The notes under the pieces: model-generated
Told to the model about the DNA's origin: nothing
What the model saw: the letters and a program-made list of their open reading frames with translations, nothing else
Database searches by the model: none
DNA from: Parasedimentitalea marina
GTDB taxonomy: Bacteria; Pseudomonadota; Alphaproteobacteria; Rhodobacterales; Rhodobacteraceae
Assembly: GCF_004006175.1 (NCBI RefSeq)
Contig: NZ_CP033219.1
Coordinates: forward strand, 1,674,001 to 1,738,000
Reading direction: 5' to 3'
Length of the DNA stretch: 64,000 nt
Shown here: positions 17,524 through 26,171 of the stretch, in pieces
Layout of the letters: each line of letters opens with the position of its first letter
Position numbering within the stretch: the stretch's first letter is position 1
Position numbers and translations under genes: made by a program

Positions 17524-17720
17524 GTTTTGGCTTTGGCCTTTTTGGGAGTGGCTGTCTTGGCAGGCTCATTGTCCTGGTCCGTTTTGAGACGGACGTTTTC
17601 ATAGCGCGCCTGGTCCTTGGTCAGCGATAGAGTGTCGCCTGCTTTGCAGCGCTGACCGGCCACCCAGCCTGCGGCGGTGACGGTGTACTCATGCTTTGAG
17701 ATCACTGGTTTCTTGCTCAT
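17520..17720 (-). CDS. Small basic protein between V and W (66 aa)
   Basis: I do not recognise it. Residues 10-50 form a compact mixed fold (EYTVTAAGWVAGQRC), followed by a Lys/Ala/Thr-rich tail. ATGA-type overlaps with both V and W show that it belongs to the operon. Similar small proteins sit between baseplate genes in other phages; the role is unknown. Confidence 0.7.
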   Translation of the reverse strand: MSKKPVISKHEYTVTAAGWVAGQRCKAGDTLSLTKDQARYENVRLKTDQDNEPAKTATPKKAKAKT

Positions 17721-18151
17721 TTGTTTGGCTCTCCTGTGTCGGCCCCGCCTAGGGCAATTCCGTTGTGGGTGTGGTGCACAAGGCTGACACCGCTGGCGAT
17801 CACATCGCCGGTCACTTCAATGTCGCCATTCACAATCATCTTGCCGCCGCCCAGATTGATCATCGGCACGCCGCCGTCCGAGCTTGGGGCGTTTCCAGCA
17901 AAGACCGAGCAAAGGATTGTTGCCTGGGCCATGTCCCCAGACGGGGCCCCAACCATCACCTGTTCGCCGACACTGGGCATCCACCAGAATTGAATGGCAC
18001 CGGCGCTAAGCTGTCCCACCTGGATCAGCGGCGTGGTCAGATCGCCGATTTTCACCTTGGCGGCCGAGCTGCCAGGATCGACAGACACAACAGTGCCAAT
18101 CTGCAGGACGTTGCCCAGTCGGCGGTCGGTTTCAGAGGCGTTCAAAGTCAT
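17717..18151 (-). CDS. V: Baseplate spike protein (P2 gpV-like)
   Basis: The 144-aa protein has an OB-fold start (IGTVVSVDPGSSAAKVKIGD), the WWMPSVGEQVMV motif and a beta-helical C-terminus ending in a HHTHNG apex. In P2 and phi92 such His-rich tips bind an iron ion and form the membrane-piercing point. First gene of the P2-type tail module. Confidence 0.93.
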   Translation of the reverse strand: MTLNASETDRRLGNVLQIGTVVSVDPGSSAAKVKIGDLTTPLIQVGQLSAGAIQFWWMPSVGEQVMVGAPSGDMAQATILCSVFAGNAPSSDGGVPMINLGGGKMIVNGDIEVTGDVIASGVSLVHHTHNGIALGGADTGEPNK

Positions 18152-18702
18152 GAGGTTGGCTCTCCGACTTGGGTGTAGCCGGTGACATTGTCGGTGCCGA
18201 TCGCTGGCGACTGCGCCACATACAATTCGGCTCCCAAGGGCGCTGCCTCAACTGTGTGGAACGTCACCGGCTGGCCCCAGGTTACGGCCCAGAGTGACGA
18301 GGTGATGTCCTTTGCGCCGCTCGACACCAGGGTGTGCATGTGAACGCCTTGGGCTGCTCCCAGTGCGGGTTCCCCCCAGCGCTTGCCCGGAATAAGGGTC
18401 AACAAGGCCTGGCAGATATTGGCGGCGGCAAGGTCACGCGGTGCGCCGAGACCGTCGCGGGTCACCACATAGGCAGCCATCGACAGTACAAAGCTATGAG
18501 CTGCATCGCTGCGAGTGACCCCAGGCTTTGCGCCCAAGGTGGAAATCAGAACTGCAGGGGCGGGCAGGCCACTTTTCTTCAGCTCTTCCAGTGAGAATTT
18601 CCCGGCGTGGGGTTTGCAGGTTTTCAATTCGGGAAGCCGCAATTTAACGGCGTCACATACCGATTGTGGCAACCGCGCCAGGACTTGGTCGATATCGCTC
18701 AT
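18148..18702 (-). CDS. Mu gp37-like / tail terminator-type protein (184 aa)
   Basis: The length and the pattern (PAVLISTLGAKPG, RDLAAANICQALLTLIPGKRWG) fit the gp37-like proteins at the head-tail junction of Mu-like phages. It lies between gpG-like and the spike gene, with 4-nt overlaps. The precise role (tail terminator or tail completion) is inferred from position. Confidence 0.65.
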   Translation of the reverse strand: MSDIDQVLARLPQSVCDAVKLRLPELKTCKPHAGKFSLEELKKSGLPAPAVLISTLGAKPGVTRSDAAHSFVLSMAAYVVTRDGLGAPRDLAAANICQALLTLIPGKRWGEPALGAAQGVHMHTLVSSGAKDITSSLWAVTWGQPVTFHTVEAAPLGAELYVAQSPAIGTDNVTGYTQVGEPTS

Positions 18703-19145
18703 TGCAACAGCTCCGTCAGGCGGCCGGTCACAAGGTCGGAAATATCCAGCTCGTCTTCAGCCGAGACACCCAGATAGGGGCGCGCGGGCACACCGCTGCC
18801 GATTTCGTCACCGCCAAATTGGTGATGCGCCGCATAGACCAGGTTAGACCCCACATGAGCGGCGGTGCCGGTTGCATAGCTCTGGATACTGTCCAGCAGA
18901 TCGCCGTCGCTGACCAACAGGGAATGGCGGTCATGATCGCGGGTGTCGTCATAGGCCTCAGACCAGGGCGTCCAGGCTGCGCCGTCCGGATCAATCTTGG
19001 TTTCAAAACGACGCCGTGTTGAGCTTTCCAGCAGTGCACCGGCCTCGTCAGCCAGTTGCGCCATGTCAAAACCGGCCAAAGCCCCAAGTTTGCGGATGGC
19101 ATCGTCCAGGCCAAGGGTGGTCAAAGATGCGGTGACGCCAGTCAT
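18699..19145 (-). CDS. Virion morphogenesis protein (Mu gpG / P2 gpS-like)
   Basis: The 148-aa protein contains SSTRRRFETKIDPDGAAWTP and the C-terminal HQFGGDEIGSGVPARPYLG, the signature of the phage virion morphogenesis family. It completes tails so that they can join heads. Located after gp36 with a 36-bp gap. Confidence 0.9.
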   Translation of the reverse strand: MTGVTASLTTLGLDDAIRKLGALAGFDMAQLADEAGALLESSTRRRFETKIDPDGAAWTPWSEAYDDTRDHDRHSLLVSDGDLLDSIQSYATGTAAHVGSNLVYAAHHQFGGDEIGSGVPARPYLGVSAEDELDISDLVTGRLTELLQ

Positions 19146-19181
19146 ATTAAGTGTCCTACCGCTTTGCTACTTGAGGACATG

Positions 19182-19625
19182 TCAGAGCCCCTTCATTTTT
19201 TCGCGGGTGAACTCGCGCGGCGGACCACCCGCAACAATCGGGCGGGGGCGGGATGGTTCCGATGGGGCTTCGCTGTCGCCGTCAGTTGCGGCCGTCAGAA
19301 CCAAAGTCGCAGTGCCTTTGGCGATTTTTTCCAGATGCTTGATCGCGTCCTCATAGCGCTGGCGGTGCTCTTCCGAGAGCACATCGCGCGATGACGCCAG
19401 CCGATAGATCGCGATATCAACGCAGAACTGCACCAGCAGATCCGGATTTTCACCGAGAGGCAGGGTGTAACGGACCGCCAGATAGCTGTCGATTTCACCG
19501 GACGCTGAGGCCAGCGCCCGTGTGATGGCATCCACGTCAGGCACACCGTCGCCATCCCGGTCCGCCACATAAAGCGCGTCCTCGGAATACAGCGTGACAA
19601 TGTCTGACTGGGTTGCGTAGGCCAT
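19182..19625 (-). CDS. Mu gp36-like head-tail connector (DUF1320 type)
   Basis: The 147-aa protein begins MAYATQSDIVTLY and has IDSYLAVRYTLPL and HLEKIAKGTATL, the signature of Mu gp36 proteins. Its relative in prophage B is 58807-59235, showing a shared head module. Likely at the head-tail interface. Confidence 0.88.
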   Translation of the reverse strand: MAYATQSDIVTLYSEDALYVADRDGDGVPDVDAITRALASASGEIDSYLAVRYTLPLGENPDLLVQFCVDIAIYRLASSRDVLSEEHRQRYEDAIKHLEKIAKGTATLVLTAATDGDSEAPSEPSRPRPIVAGGPPREFTREKMKGL

Positions 19626-19653
19626 CGGTTTCTCTTGTGGTTTTTCGGGTTTG

Positions 19654-19702
19654 AAAAAAGGTCCGGAGCTATGGGGCTCCCCATTCGCAGTGCTCCGGTA
19701 CC
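19654..19702 (-). terminator. Rho-independent terminator between head block and gp36
   Basis: On the minus strand a CCGGAGC...GCTCCGG stem (19698-19692 with 19669-19663), strengthened by outer GG/CC pairs and an inner GGGGAGCCCC hairpin, is followed by TTTTTT (19659-19654). It divides the head genes from gp36 and the tail operon, so downstream genes need read-through or their own promoter, as with PP in Mu. I see no copy of the 20-bp late site here. Confidence 0.75.
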
Positions 19703-19732
19703 GCGAAGGATCATCGTTCCCCAGGTATTGGG

Positions 19733-20119
19733 TTAGGCGTCAGGTTCTGGTGCCTTGAAGTCTTCCGCCAGCATGTGGTCCCAGATCCCATTGCGTTCAC
19801 TTGCGGTGATCTTTCCCAGGTCGTCGCCCAACAGATCGTTCAAGGCGTCGACCTTGGGCTTGCCGTCTTTTTGGTAGTCGGCAGCCGCCAGGGAGCGGAT
19901 GCCTTCTGCGATTTGTTCGGCCCGTGCCTCGGCCCGGCTTTCGTCATCATCCGAGGCCGGTGTGACGCGCAGCATTGGCTCGTCCTTCAGCCGTTCAAGC
20001 TGCTCTTCAGAGAAGCTTTTAGGGTCGACGATGACGCCGCTCTTGGGAAAGAACTTGCCGCACCGGTGGAAACCAGCGGCGGGAACGGCGGCGATTTTGA
20101 TCATGGCTACTTTGCCCAT
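19733..20119 (-). CDS. Mu gp35-like head protein (128 aa)
   Basis: Begins MGKVAMIKIAAVPAAGFHRCG, followed by PKSFSEEQLERLKDEPMLRV, the pattern of the Mu gp35 / HI1506-type proteins, and an acidic helical C-terminus. The ATG at 20119 is preferred; 20134 is also open. It lies between the tRNA and the terminator. In B the counterpart (59299-59802) has a long Pro-rich insert. Confidence 0.75.
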   Translation of the reverse strand: MGKVAMIKIAAVPAAGFHRCGKFFPKSGVIVDPKSFSEEQLERLKDEPMLRVTPASDDDESRAEARAEQIAEGIRSLAAADYQKDGKPKVDALNDLLGDDLGKITASERNGIWDHMLAEDFKAPEPDA

Positions 20120-20145
20120 GGGTCTGCCTTTCAAAGAAAATGGAA

Positions 20146-20220
20146 TGGTTGCGGAGGCGGGATTTGAACCCGCGACCTCCAGCTTATGAGGCTGGCGAGC
20201 TACCGCTGCTCTACTCCGCT
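20146..20220 (-). tRNA. tRNA-Met (CAU), initiator-like
   Basis: The 75-nt minus-strand gene folds into a full cloverleaf: acceptor 7 bp, D stem GAGC/GCTC, anticodon stem CCAGC/GCTGG with loop CTCATAA, T stem GCGGG/CCCGC with loop TTCAAAT, and encoded ACCA. The 1-72 pair is A-A, i.e. unpaired, and A11-U24 is present; both are marks of bacterial initiator tRNA. Pairs 29-31 are A-U, G-C, C-G instead of three G-C. The T loop TTCAAAT and the D arm also resemble fMet tRNA. It sits inside the head operon, 10 bp after the major head gene, and would be cut from that transcript. Confidence 0.9.
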
Positions 20221-20230
20221 ACGCGTGGCC

Positions 20231-21142
20231 TCAGGCGGCCCAGTCGGTGTCGAGAACATCGACCGCGTTGTAGTTGGCGTTCGACGCACCGCCTTCACCC
20301 AGCATGACTTTGACTGTCTTGTTGGCTTGTGAGCGCAGTTTCGGCCCAACAACCAGCAGGCCGGGTTTGATCCCCAGAGGGCGGCCGTTGATGTCACGCA
20401 AGCTGCGCATGTTCTCGATGGCCGCGTCCAGGCTGTCACCGTCCAGGGCGACATTGGAGGCATAAGCCATCTGCCACAGACCAAAGCCGACGTTTGAGCG
20501 CGCATCGACCCCGTAGAGGAATTCCTTGTTGTGGAAAACGTGGTCGGACACTTTCGGGTCCACATGCGCGATGAACTCAGGCTTTTTGCGTTCCTGGTAG
20601 ATCATTGGCTTTAGCGGTCGACTCACATCCAGCAGATACCACCAGGGGTTTCCGACGGCACCTGAGGCATCGACATTGGACGCAACGGTGTCAGCGCCGG
20701 TGTTGTCATGAGACGGGTGATCCGTGTCAAAGAAGTATTGGCCATCGTAACACAGCTCGGTGACACCCTTTGCCAGCAGGCCAAAGGTCAGGTCATCAGG
20801 TTGTTGGCCTGCGCTGTGACCCATTTCCTGAAACAACGGCCCGTAAATGCCGAGGTTGTCGTCTTCAATATCGTTGCGATCAACACCAACAGTCGATTCA
20901 AAATCCTTGTTGGTGATGGAATAGCCGTGGGCTGCCATATCTTTGACAACGCGGGGCCCAACCCATTCCCGCATTTTGGGGAACTTGCCGAGCCAGCCAT
21001 AGGTCTCGGACTTGGACGATGACGGCACGATGGTGGCGACTTTGGTAAAGTCGGCTTCCGGGCGGATCGCGCTGAAGGCGTCCTGAAAGTGCTTTTTATA
21101 CCCAACTTGAAGGGCGGCGATAGCGGCTGCTGTGACCATCAT
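20231..21142 (-). CDS. Major head protein (Mu gpT-like)
   Basis: The 303-aa protein shows the Mu gpT pattern: YKKHFQDAF near 15-25, TYGWLGKFPKMREW near 47-60, and GVDRNDIEDDNLGIYGP near 85-100. The DTDHPSH stretch and a C-terminal LLVVGPKLR follow. It builds the capsid shell. The usual partner protease/scaffold gene directly precedes it. Confidence 0.93.
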   Translation of the reverse strand: MMVTAAAIAALQVGYKKHFQDAFSAIRPEADFTKVATIVPSSSKSETYGWLGKFPKMREWVGPRVVKDMAAHGYSITNKDFESTVGVDRNDIEDDNLGIYGPLFQEMGHSAGQQPDDLTFGLLAKGVTELCYDGQYFFDTDHPSHDNTGADTVASNVDASGAVGNPWWYLLDVSRPLKPMIYQERKKPEFIAHVDPKVSDHVFHNKEFLYGVDARSNVGFGLWQMAYASNVALDGDSLDAAIENMRSLRDINGRPLGIKPGLLVVGPKLRSQANKTVKVMLGEGGASNANYNAVDVLDTDWAA

Positions 21143-21148
21143 GGCAGG

Positions 21149-22108
21149 TTACTCCTTTGACTTCGCGTCGGCGAATTCAGCTTCGGTGAAGCCAAGGACG
21201 CGGCAGGCTGCTTGCTCCTCGGCAGACAGGGCGGTGCCACCTTTGGTGGGGTCCTTGGTGTCTAGGTCAGACTTGCCCGCAATCACCGGGCTGGCGTCGA
21301 CAAAGGCTGCAAAGGAAGCAAGACCACCCTCGGCGCGACAGGATGCCGTGTGGTAGTCGCGACTACCTGGTGCGATCTTGCCCGCCTCAACAGCGGCGTC
21401 GACGGCGGCGGTGATCGCCGCGTCTTTACGGGTCTGTTCGTCGCCCTCAAAGCCGCGAATACGGTTCATCGCCAGATCATAGTCGGCCTTGGGCACGAAA
21501 CTTGAGCTGTCAGGGTGTTCGGCGCGGTTGCGGGCCGTAGCCTCATCCGACTTGAGCTTGTTGATTGCGGTCAACACATCAGTGTCAGACGCGCCATCCT
21601 TCAAACCCAGCGCCTCTAGGGCGGTTTTATCCATGGGGTGATCCTCCTGTTCGCCTGCTCGATTGAGGGCGGTAAGTTGAAAGTTTGGTTGATTGGTCAG
21701 GCCAACAGAGACCATTTTGGAAATCTCGCGTGTCTGGCGGCCGTAGTTGAACACCGGGCTGGCATAGCGATAGGCGCGGGACGCCACGGCCTCCCGGCCT
21801 GCGTCCAGCCAGTCGATCTTGCCCCAGAGGGCGCTGTTGCGGGCTTCCATGTCCGTCAGCCAGCCAACTGCAGGGGCAGGTTCGCCCTTGGCCCCTTTTT
21901 CCTGGGTGGAATGCTCAAAGTCGACGGGCAGGTCGCCGCCGTTGTTTCGAAACGCGGTGACCACGGCTTGTGGGTCGCTCAGTTTCCACTGGCGACCGTC
22001 CCGGCTATCGAGATCCGGACCCGCCGGAGTGAGCTGGACCCACTCGGGGGCAGCACCGCCTTCGGTATTCAGCGCAAGCGCGATGGATTGGATGGAATTG
22101 GTCAATGT
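21149..22108 (-). CDS. Head maturation protease with internal scaffold (Mu gpI-like)
   Basis: The 319-aa protein starting MTLTNSIQSIALAL has the N-terminal protease domain (VDFEHSTQEKG, PAVGWLTDME, SPVFNYGR) and a helical, charged C-terminal half. In Mu the scaffold Z is made from an internal start; an ATG that could serve is in HPMDKTALEALG near residue 159. The PI-like late site lies 36 bp upstream of the start. The open extension to 22168 would cover that site and is rejected. Confidence 0.88.
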   Translation of the reverse strand, partial: TLTNSIQSIALALNTEGGAAPEWVQLTPAGPDLDSRDGRQWKLSDPQAVVTAFRNNGGDLPVDFEHSTQEKGAKGEPAPAVGWLTDMEARNSALWGKIDWLDAGREAVASRAYRYASPVFNYGRQTREISKMVSVGLTNQPNFQLTALNRAGEQEDHPMDKTALEALGLKDGASDTDVLTAINKLKSDEATARNRAEHPDSSSFVPKADYDLAMNRIRGFEGDEQTRKDAAITAAVDAAVEAGKIAPGSRDYHTASCRAEGGLASFAAFVDASPVIAGKSDLDTKDPTKGGTALSAEEQAACRVLGFTEAEFADAKSKE

Positions 22109-22417
22109 CATGGGGCGACAATGCCCCGCCAAATGCGGGCTTACTTCCCTGACAACTGTCGGGAGCAATTCTGCAGGGCGGGGCAGAGAAAAGAGCAGCG
22201 CGATTTAAGGGCCGCTGAGTGCAATTTTCGCCTAAACGCTACAACCACCCGGAAAATATCGCAAGCGCCACACAGACCCGTTTAAGTGGTGTTTAAATTT
22301 GATCCTGGTTGCCAGCTGTGGGGGCGATTTGTCTACATCAGTGAGATTGGAGGATAAATCGTATGAAAACCAGTTTCAGTGGGTTAAATGTTGTCGTCAA
22401 TACAAATGCAAAACCGC
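22109..22417 (-). promoter_or_regulatory. Gene-free control region before the protease gene, with PI-like late activator site
   Basis: The 20-bp sequence CTTCCCTGACAACTGTCGGG occurs at 22144-22163, identical to 30361-30380. It contains the dyad GACA-AC-TGTC. In Mu, gene I has its own C-dependent late promoter (PI), so this is very likely the binding site of the C/Mor-type activator. About 31 nt after its centre, in the transcription direction, lies CATTGT as a weak -10. The rest of the stretch (22170-22417) shows nothing recognisable. Confidence 0.65.
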
Positions 22418-23287
22418 TTAACCTCTTGGTATGTTCTTTTTGCTTTTTTTTGATCGGATTTGTGTCGAAAGGCTCACCCATTTTTTTGTTGGAGGTTTCC
22501 ATCTACGGTTTCTCAACCAAACATATGCTGCCCAACAAATCGGGATGGCCCCTATTAGGAACGCCCATATAGGTTTCATCTCGCTTGCAATGCCCTTGAT
22601 CCATTGCCAATCGGTGATGTTAACCTGAATTTCGTCTTCAAAAGTCTTCAGGGTAAAAGGTGCTCCGTCATCAACGTGTATAAAAACTGTGAGTAAGAGT
22701 ATTTCAGCGCCATTCGTTTTGGTCCCCGTGACCGTCCATTGCCAGACGGTCGGTGAGAGATCAGAAATACGCTGTCGAGCCTCCCCTAATGGTTTGACTG
22801 TAAGCCCTGCGGTTCCTTTCAAAACAACTGACATTTCTGGCGTGACTTTTGCAAATCCAGTTATTGACTCTCCCGACAAAGCAGGGGGGAGAACCGGAGC
22901 AGCCTCAGATGCCAAGTTTAGCTTTAGTACGACGGTCTCGGGGGCGCCGCGCCACAATTTGGTAATCCTATTGTAGATGAACTGACCATCGGTCAGGCTG
23001 GGCAAAACCCTTTTTAAGTTGACCACATCCAGACATGCAGCTTCAAACTGAGGCCAGGATTTGTTGTGATCGCAAGGCGCATACCGCAAAGCTTTTCGCG
23101 CAGCTTGGCTTGGTAGATCGAACACGTTAGGCGAGTTGTGACCCAGAGTACCAGTTGATCCCATAGCACCTCCAAATCCACCAGGTGACTTGAACGCCCC
23201 ATGTAGGGAAACAAAAGTTGATGCAAGCCCGAAACCAATAAAAAAGACTGCAAAGAAAACAAGAATCCTGTTGATGTTCCGCCTCAT
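22418..23287 (-). CDS. Inserted membrane protein in the head operon (moron, 289 aa)
   Basis: I do not recognise a family. A transmembrane segment at about 8-28 (ILVFFAVFFIGFGLAS) and another near 236-258 enclose a roughly 200-aa domain that should lie in the periplasm, followed by a basic cytoplasmic tail (KKWVSLSTQIRSKKSKKN). It separates gpF from the protease gene, where Mu has no such gene, and is more A/T-rich than its neighbours. It seems to have its own promoter. The topology fits a superinfection-exclusion or envelope-altering protein, but this is inference. Confidence 0.7.
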   Translation of the reverse strand: MRRNINRILVFFAVFFIGFGLASTFVSLHGAFKSPGGFGGAMGSTGTLGHNSPNVFDLPSQAARKALRYAPCDHNKSWPQFEAACLDVVNLKRVLPSLTDGQFIYNRITKLWRGAPETVVLKLNLASEAAPVLPPALSGESITGFAKVTPEMSVVLKGTAGLTVKPLGEARQRISDLSPTVWQWTVTGTKTNGAEILLLTVFIHVDDGAPFTLKTFEDEIQVNITDWQWIKGIASEMKPIWAFLIGAIPICWAAYVWLRNRRWKPPTKKWVSLSTQIRSKKSKKNIPRG

Positions 23288-23361
23288 GCCGCATTTCCTA
23301 TCAGGAATAATACTTCTCAATTATTTTGATCTGGCCAGGATTTTCTTTCCTTAAGCTACCT

Positions 23362-23392
23362 ATGATAGCATAATTTACCTCACAGGGGTCAA
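23362..23392 (-). promoter_or_regulatory. Possible promoter of the inserted membrane-protein gene
   Basis: On the minus strand TTGACC (23392-23387) and TATCAT (23367-23362) are 19 bp apart, about 75 bp before the start at 23287, inside a 195-bp A/T-rich gap. The spacing is longer than ideal. Confidence 0.3.
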
Positions 23393-23515
23393 ATTGCTGG
23401 GTGAATATTTCCGCTCATTTCGGTGTAATCCATAATGATTTTTAGACGTGTACTTGATCGGTCTGGGATTGCATTCACCATTTTTGGGAGAGCTAGTTAG
23501 AGGATCTTGACCTTA

Positions 23516-24637
23516 CTAGAGCATTAACAAAAGCTGTATATCGCCTCCCGAATGACGCTTTGTCACCACCCAACGCGGGCTGTTTGGCTTGTCCCTAACA
23601 ACCCACCCGTCATCATCAATTCGCCCGTCACCGGCCTTAACCGCCAATTCTTCAATAACGCTGACGGTCGGCTCAATCCCAGCAGCCCGTGCACTGGCCA
23701 TCGTCTCCTCAGAAATTGACACCACCCGCGACCGTGACCCCAAGCGCGTGGCAACCTCGCGTGGCAGCATCGCCACAGGCACAGACCCACTAGCGCTGCC
23801 CTCATGAATACGGCGCACACGCCAGGACGACGCCATGTCCCGAGCAGCGGCATGGGCAATGGCCGGATCGGCGCTGCCGAGCTTGCCCCGCAGGAATTGC
23901 TCCATTTGGCGTTGTCGATATTGGCCGGGGTTGCTCTCCCAACCTGGATCAATGCCCGAGGGGATGGATTTAATCTCGCCGGTGCGTTTGTTGAACACCT
24001 CGCGCATCGGGATCTCGGGGCTGTCGGCGATGCCAATTTCATCGGCTTCGCGCCGGGTGATCTGGCGCACGTGACATTTGCAGCCCCAGCCGTTGGGCGG
24101 ATACCAGGTTTGCCAAAACGGATCGTCAACCGGTAACACCAACCCGTTCTTGGCCTCATGGCTGGGGCGGTGGCGTTGGCTTGGACCCAGCAGATAGACC
24201 AGATAGGGCAGGGCGCGTTTGCTGCGTTGGATGCGATCCCATTGGCCGGCGGCACGGGCCGAGCGCATATTGGCCCGGTAAATGGTTTTTAGTCGACGCG
24301 GTGAGCCCAGGCGCACATTGCGCACCTCGCCGGTGACAGGGTCGACCTGGTCTTTGACGCCCCACCACCCCATGCTGCGCAGACGCGGCTCCAGTTCCTT
24401 CTGGAACTGCTCATAGGGAATGCCCTGGTCCAGAGCTTTTTGCAGTTCGTCACGAATGGACTGCAGAACGTCAACTTGCATGGCCTTGGCGACAGTAAAG
24501 CTGACGGCGTGTTCTTCTGGTTCGACATCCTGCCAGTTGAACGAGGGTTTCAGGCTTTTGTTGCGCAAAAACGCCGAGGCCTCGGGTGGTGGACCGGGGT
24601 TAAAGCTGTAGCCCGGCTTGTCGGTCAGCTCAGTCAT
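23516..24637 (-). CDS. Minor head protein (Mu gpF-like)
   Basis: The 373-aa protein has the Mu F core: RLKTIYRANMRSARAAGQWDR near 120-140, HRPSHEAKNGLVLPVDDPFW near 155-175, and YPPNGWGCKCHVRQ near 178-190. It helps DNA packaging/injection at the portal. The ATG at 24637 overlaps the portal stop by 8 nt; the open frame to 24691 is an extension into that gene. Confidence 0.9.
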   Translation of the reverse strand: MTELTDKPGYSFNPGPPPEASAFLRNKSLKPSFNWQDVEPEEHAVSFTVAKAMQVDVLQSIRDELQKALDQGIPYEQFQKELEPRLRSMGWWGVKDQVDPVTGEVRNVRLGSPRRLKTIYRANMRSARAAGQWDRIQRSKRALPYLVYLLGPSQRHRPSHEAKNGLVLPVDDPFWQTWYPPNGWGCKCHVRQITRREADEIGIADSPEIPMREVFNKRTGEIKSIPSGIDPGWESNPGQYRQRQMEQFLRGKLGSADPAIAHAAARDMASSWRVRRIHEGSASGSVPVAMLPREVATRLGSRSRVVSISEETMASARAAGIEPTVSVIEELAVKAGDGRIDDDGWVVRDKPNSPRWVVTKRHSGGDIQLLLML

Positions 24638-26171
24638 TGCCACTGTCGCCCAGGGCGCGGGCCTTAAAGGCGGATTTAACCAGGGTATCAATCAACGGGC
24701 GCGTATCCATTTGGGGGAAAGTATCAGCCAGGGCGGCAAGGGCCTCGTCATAGGTGGTGGTTGTTTCCAAAACCTCCATCACCGGCGCAAGGATGGGCGA
24801 AACAACTTCGACCCAGTCTTCGGCCAGCTCGCCTTCCAACGCGTCCAGAGCAACATAAGGATCTGGCGGGGTATCTTGGGCCCGGTTCTTAGCGGTGGCC
24901 TCACTCTCGCTGGTCTCTGGTTTGGCCGTTCCAAGAACTTCGTCGTCGCCGTCCGGTTCCGAATAGCCCAGTTTGGCCCGCACCTCGGATTGCTTCACTT
25001 TCATGCCCCGGTCCACCAGTTCAGCCGTATGGCGCAGAGTCAGGTCCAGATCCTCGGCTTCTTCAATGATGATATCCAGCTTTGGATATCGCAGTTGCAC
25101 CCCGTAGTGCAGATCCACGTAAGGCTTGACCAGGTCGCGCTTCAAAGTACCCGTGACGGATCGTGCATCCGCCTTGGCCACATCATGGCGCACCTCGTTG
25201 TGAACCTCGGCCTGGGCCTGAGACGAGCCATTGTCCGAGGTCATGGTTTGCCCCAGAACGGCCTTCGATGTTTGCTCGTCCACCCAACGTGCCAGGCTTT
25301 CAAAGACCTGGGAATTGGCCGCGCCGGTCATCGCCTGGACGAATTCTATCTTCATACCTTCGGGAATAACCGCCGCCGCGTCAGTACCGATATTGGCCAC
25401 GGCGTTGAACAACACGTCCACGTCTTCAGCGGTAGCGCTCGGCCCATAGCGCCCCAAGCGCAGGGGCAAGCCGTAGGTCTCGATAAAGGCGATCCAGTCT
25501 TTGACGGTGTAGTTTTTGCACATCCAGCCGAAGGAGACCAAACGCGCCAACCCACCTCGGATCGGCAGGCCAGATTTCAGCTTGGCCCGATGGGAAATCC
25601 ACTTGAACGGGTCCAGTTCAACACCGTCAACCAGATTGGCCTCATCCACCATGCGCACCTGGCGGCCGGTCTCGCGATCAAATGTGAAAAAGCGCGGGTC
25701 ATGATGCAGGAATTCTTCAACATGCCACACCCGTTTGTTGCGCTGCCAGACGATTTCGACCTGAGAGAAGCCTTTGCCCAGGGCGTCCAGCATATTCTCA
25801 ATCAGATCTGAAAACCCCTCGTGCTCGGATATGTTTTCGCGCACGTCGTCGGCGATCTTTTTATCCAGCGCACTGTCAGAGGCCGGGGTAACAATTGGGT
25901 CGACACCTGAAATGGCCCGCTTTCGAATGCCCAGCACCGAGGCATAATGGGGGTCGCGCTCTTCCATTTCCTCGGCCAGGACCAGGTAGTCGTAAAGGTT
26001 GCCCTCATTTGCAGCCAACAAGATGCTGGATAGGCGCGATGGGGTAAGGCCCGACGCCACGGTTGGGGCCCAGGCATTGCGAATGGTGGTCAGGCCCGGT
26101 TCTGGAATTCTCTGTGTGAGCTGTTGGGCTTTTACCGGGCGTCCGTATGCGTCGAGCCATTGATGGGCCAT
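24630..26171 (-). CDS. Portal protein (Mu gp29-like, DUF935 type)
   Basis: The 513-aa protein starts MAHQWLDAYGRP and shows the portal pattern: LAEEMEERDPHYASVLGIRKRAI, WKISHR-type sequence, and GQTMTSDNGSSQAQAEVH, a conserved stretch of Mu-like portals. It forms the dodecameric DNA gate of the head. Start ATG 26171 overlaps the terminase stop (TAATG). Confidence 0.92.
   Translation of the reverse strand: MAHQWLDAYGRPVKAQQLTQRIPEPGLTTIRNAWAPTVASGLTPSRLSSILLAANEGNLYDYLVLAEEMEERDPHYASVLGIRKRAISGVDPIVTPASDSALDKKIADDVRENISEHEGFSDLIENMLDALGKGFSQVEIVWQRNKRVWHVEEFLHHDPRFFTFDRETGRQVRMVDEANLVDGVELDPFKWISHRAKLKSGLPIRGGLARLVSFGWMCKNYTVKDWIAFIETYGLPLRLGRYGPSATAEDVDVLFNAVANIGTDAAAVIPEGMKIEFVQAMTGAANSQVFESLARWVDEQTSKAVLGQTMTSDNGSSQAQAEVHNEVRHDVAKADARSVTGTLKRDLVKPYVDLHYGVQLRYPKLDIIIEEAEDLDLTLRHTAELVDRGMKVKQSEVRAKLGYSEPDGDDEVLGTAKPETSESEATAKNRAQDTPPDPYVALDALEGELAEDWVEVVSPILAPVMEVLETTTTYDEALAALADTFPQMDTRPLIDTLVKSAFKARALGDSGND

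Noticed and set aside
24618..25811. Long plus-strand frame (397 aa) opposite the portal gene, and a similar one at 12563-13600
   Set aside because: They mirror strongly supported phage genes on the other strand, a common effect of GC-rich codon bias; no recognisable protein.
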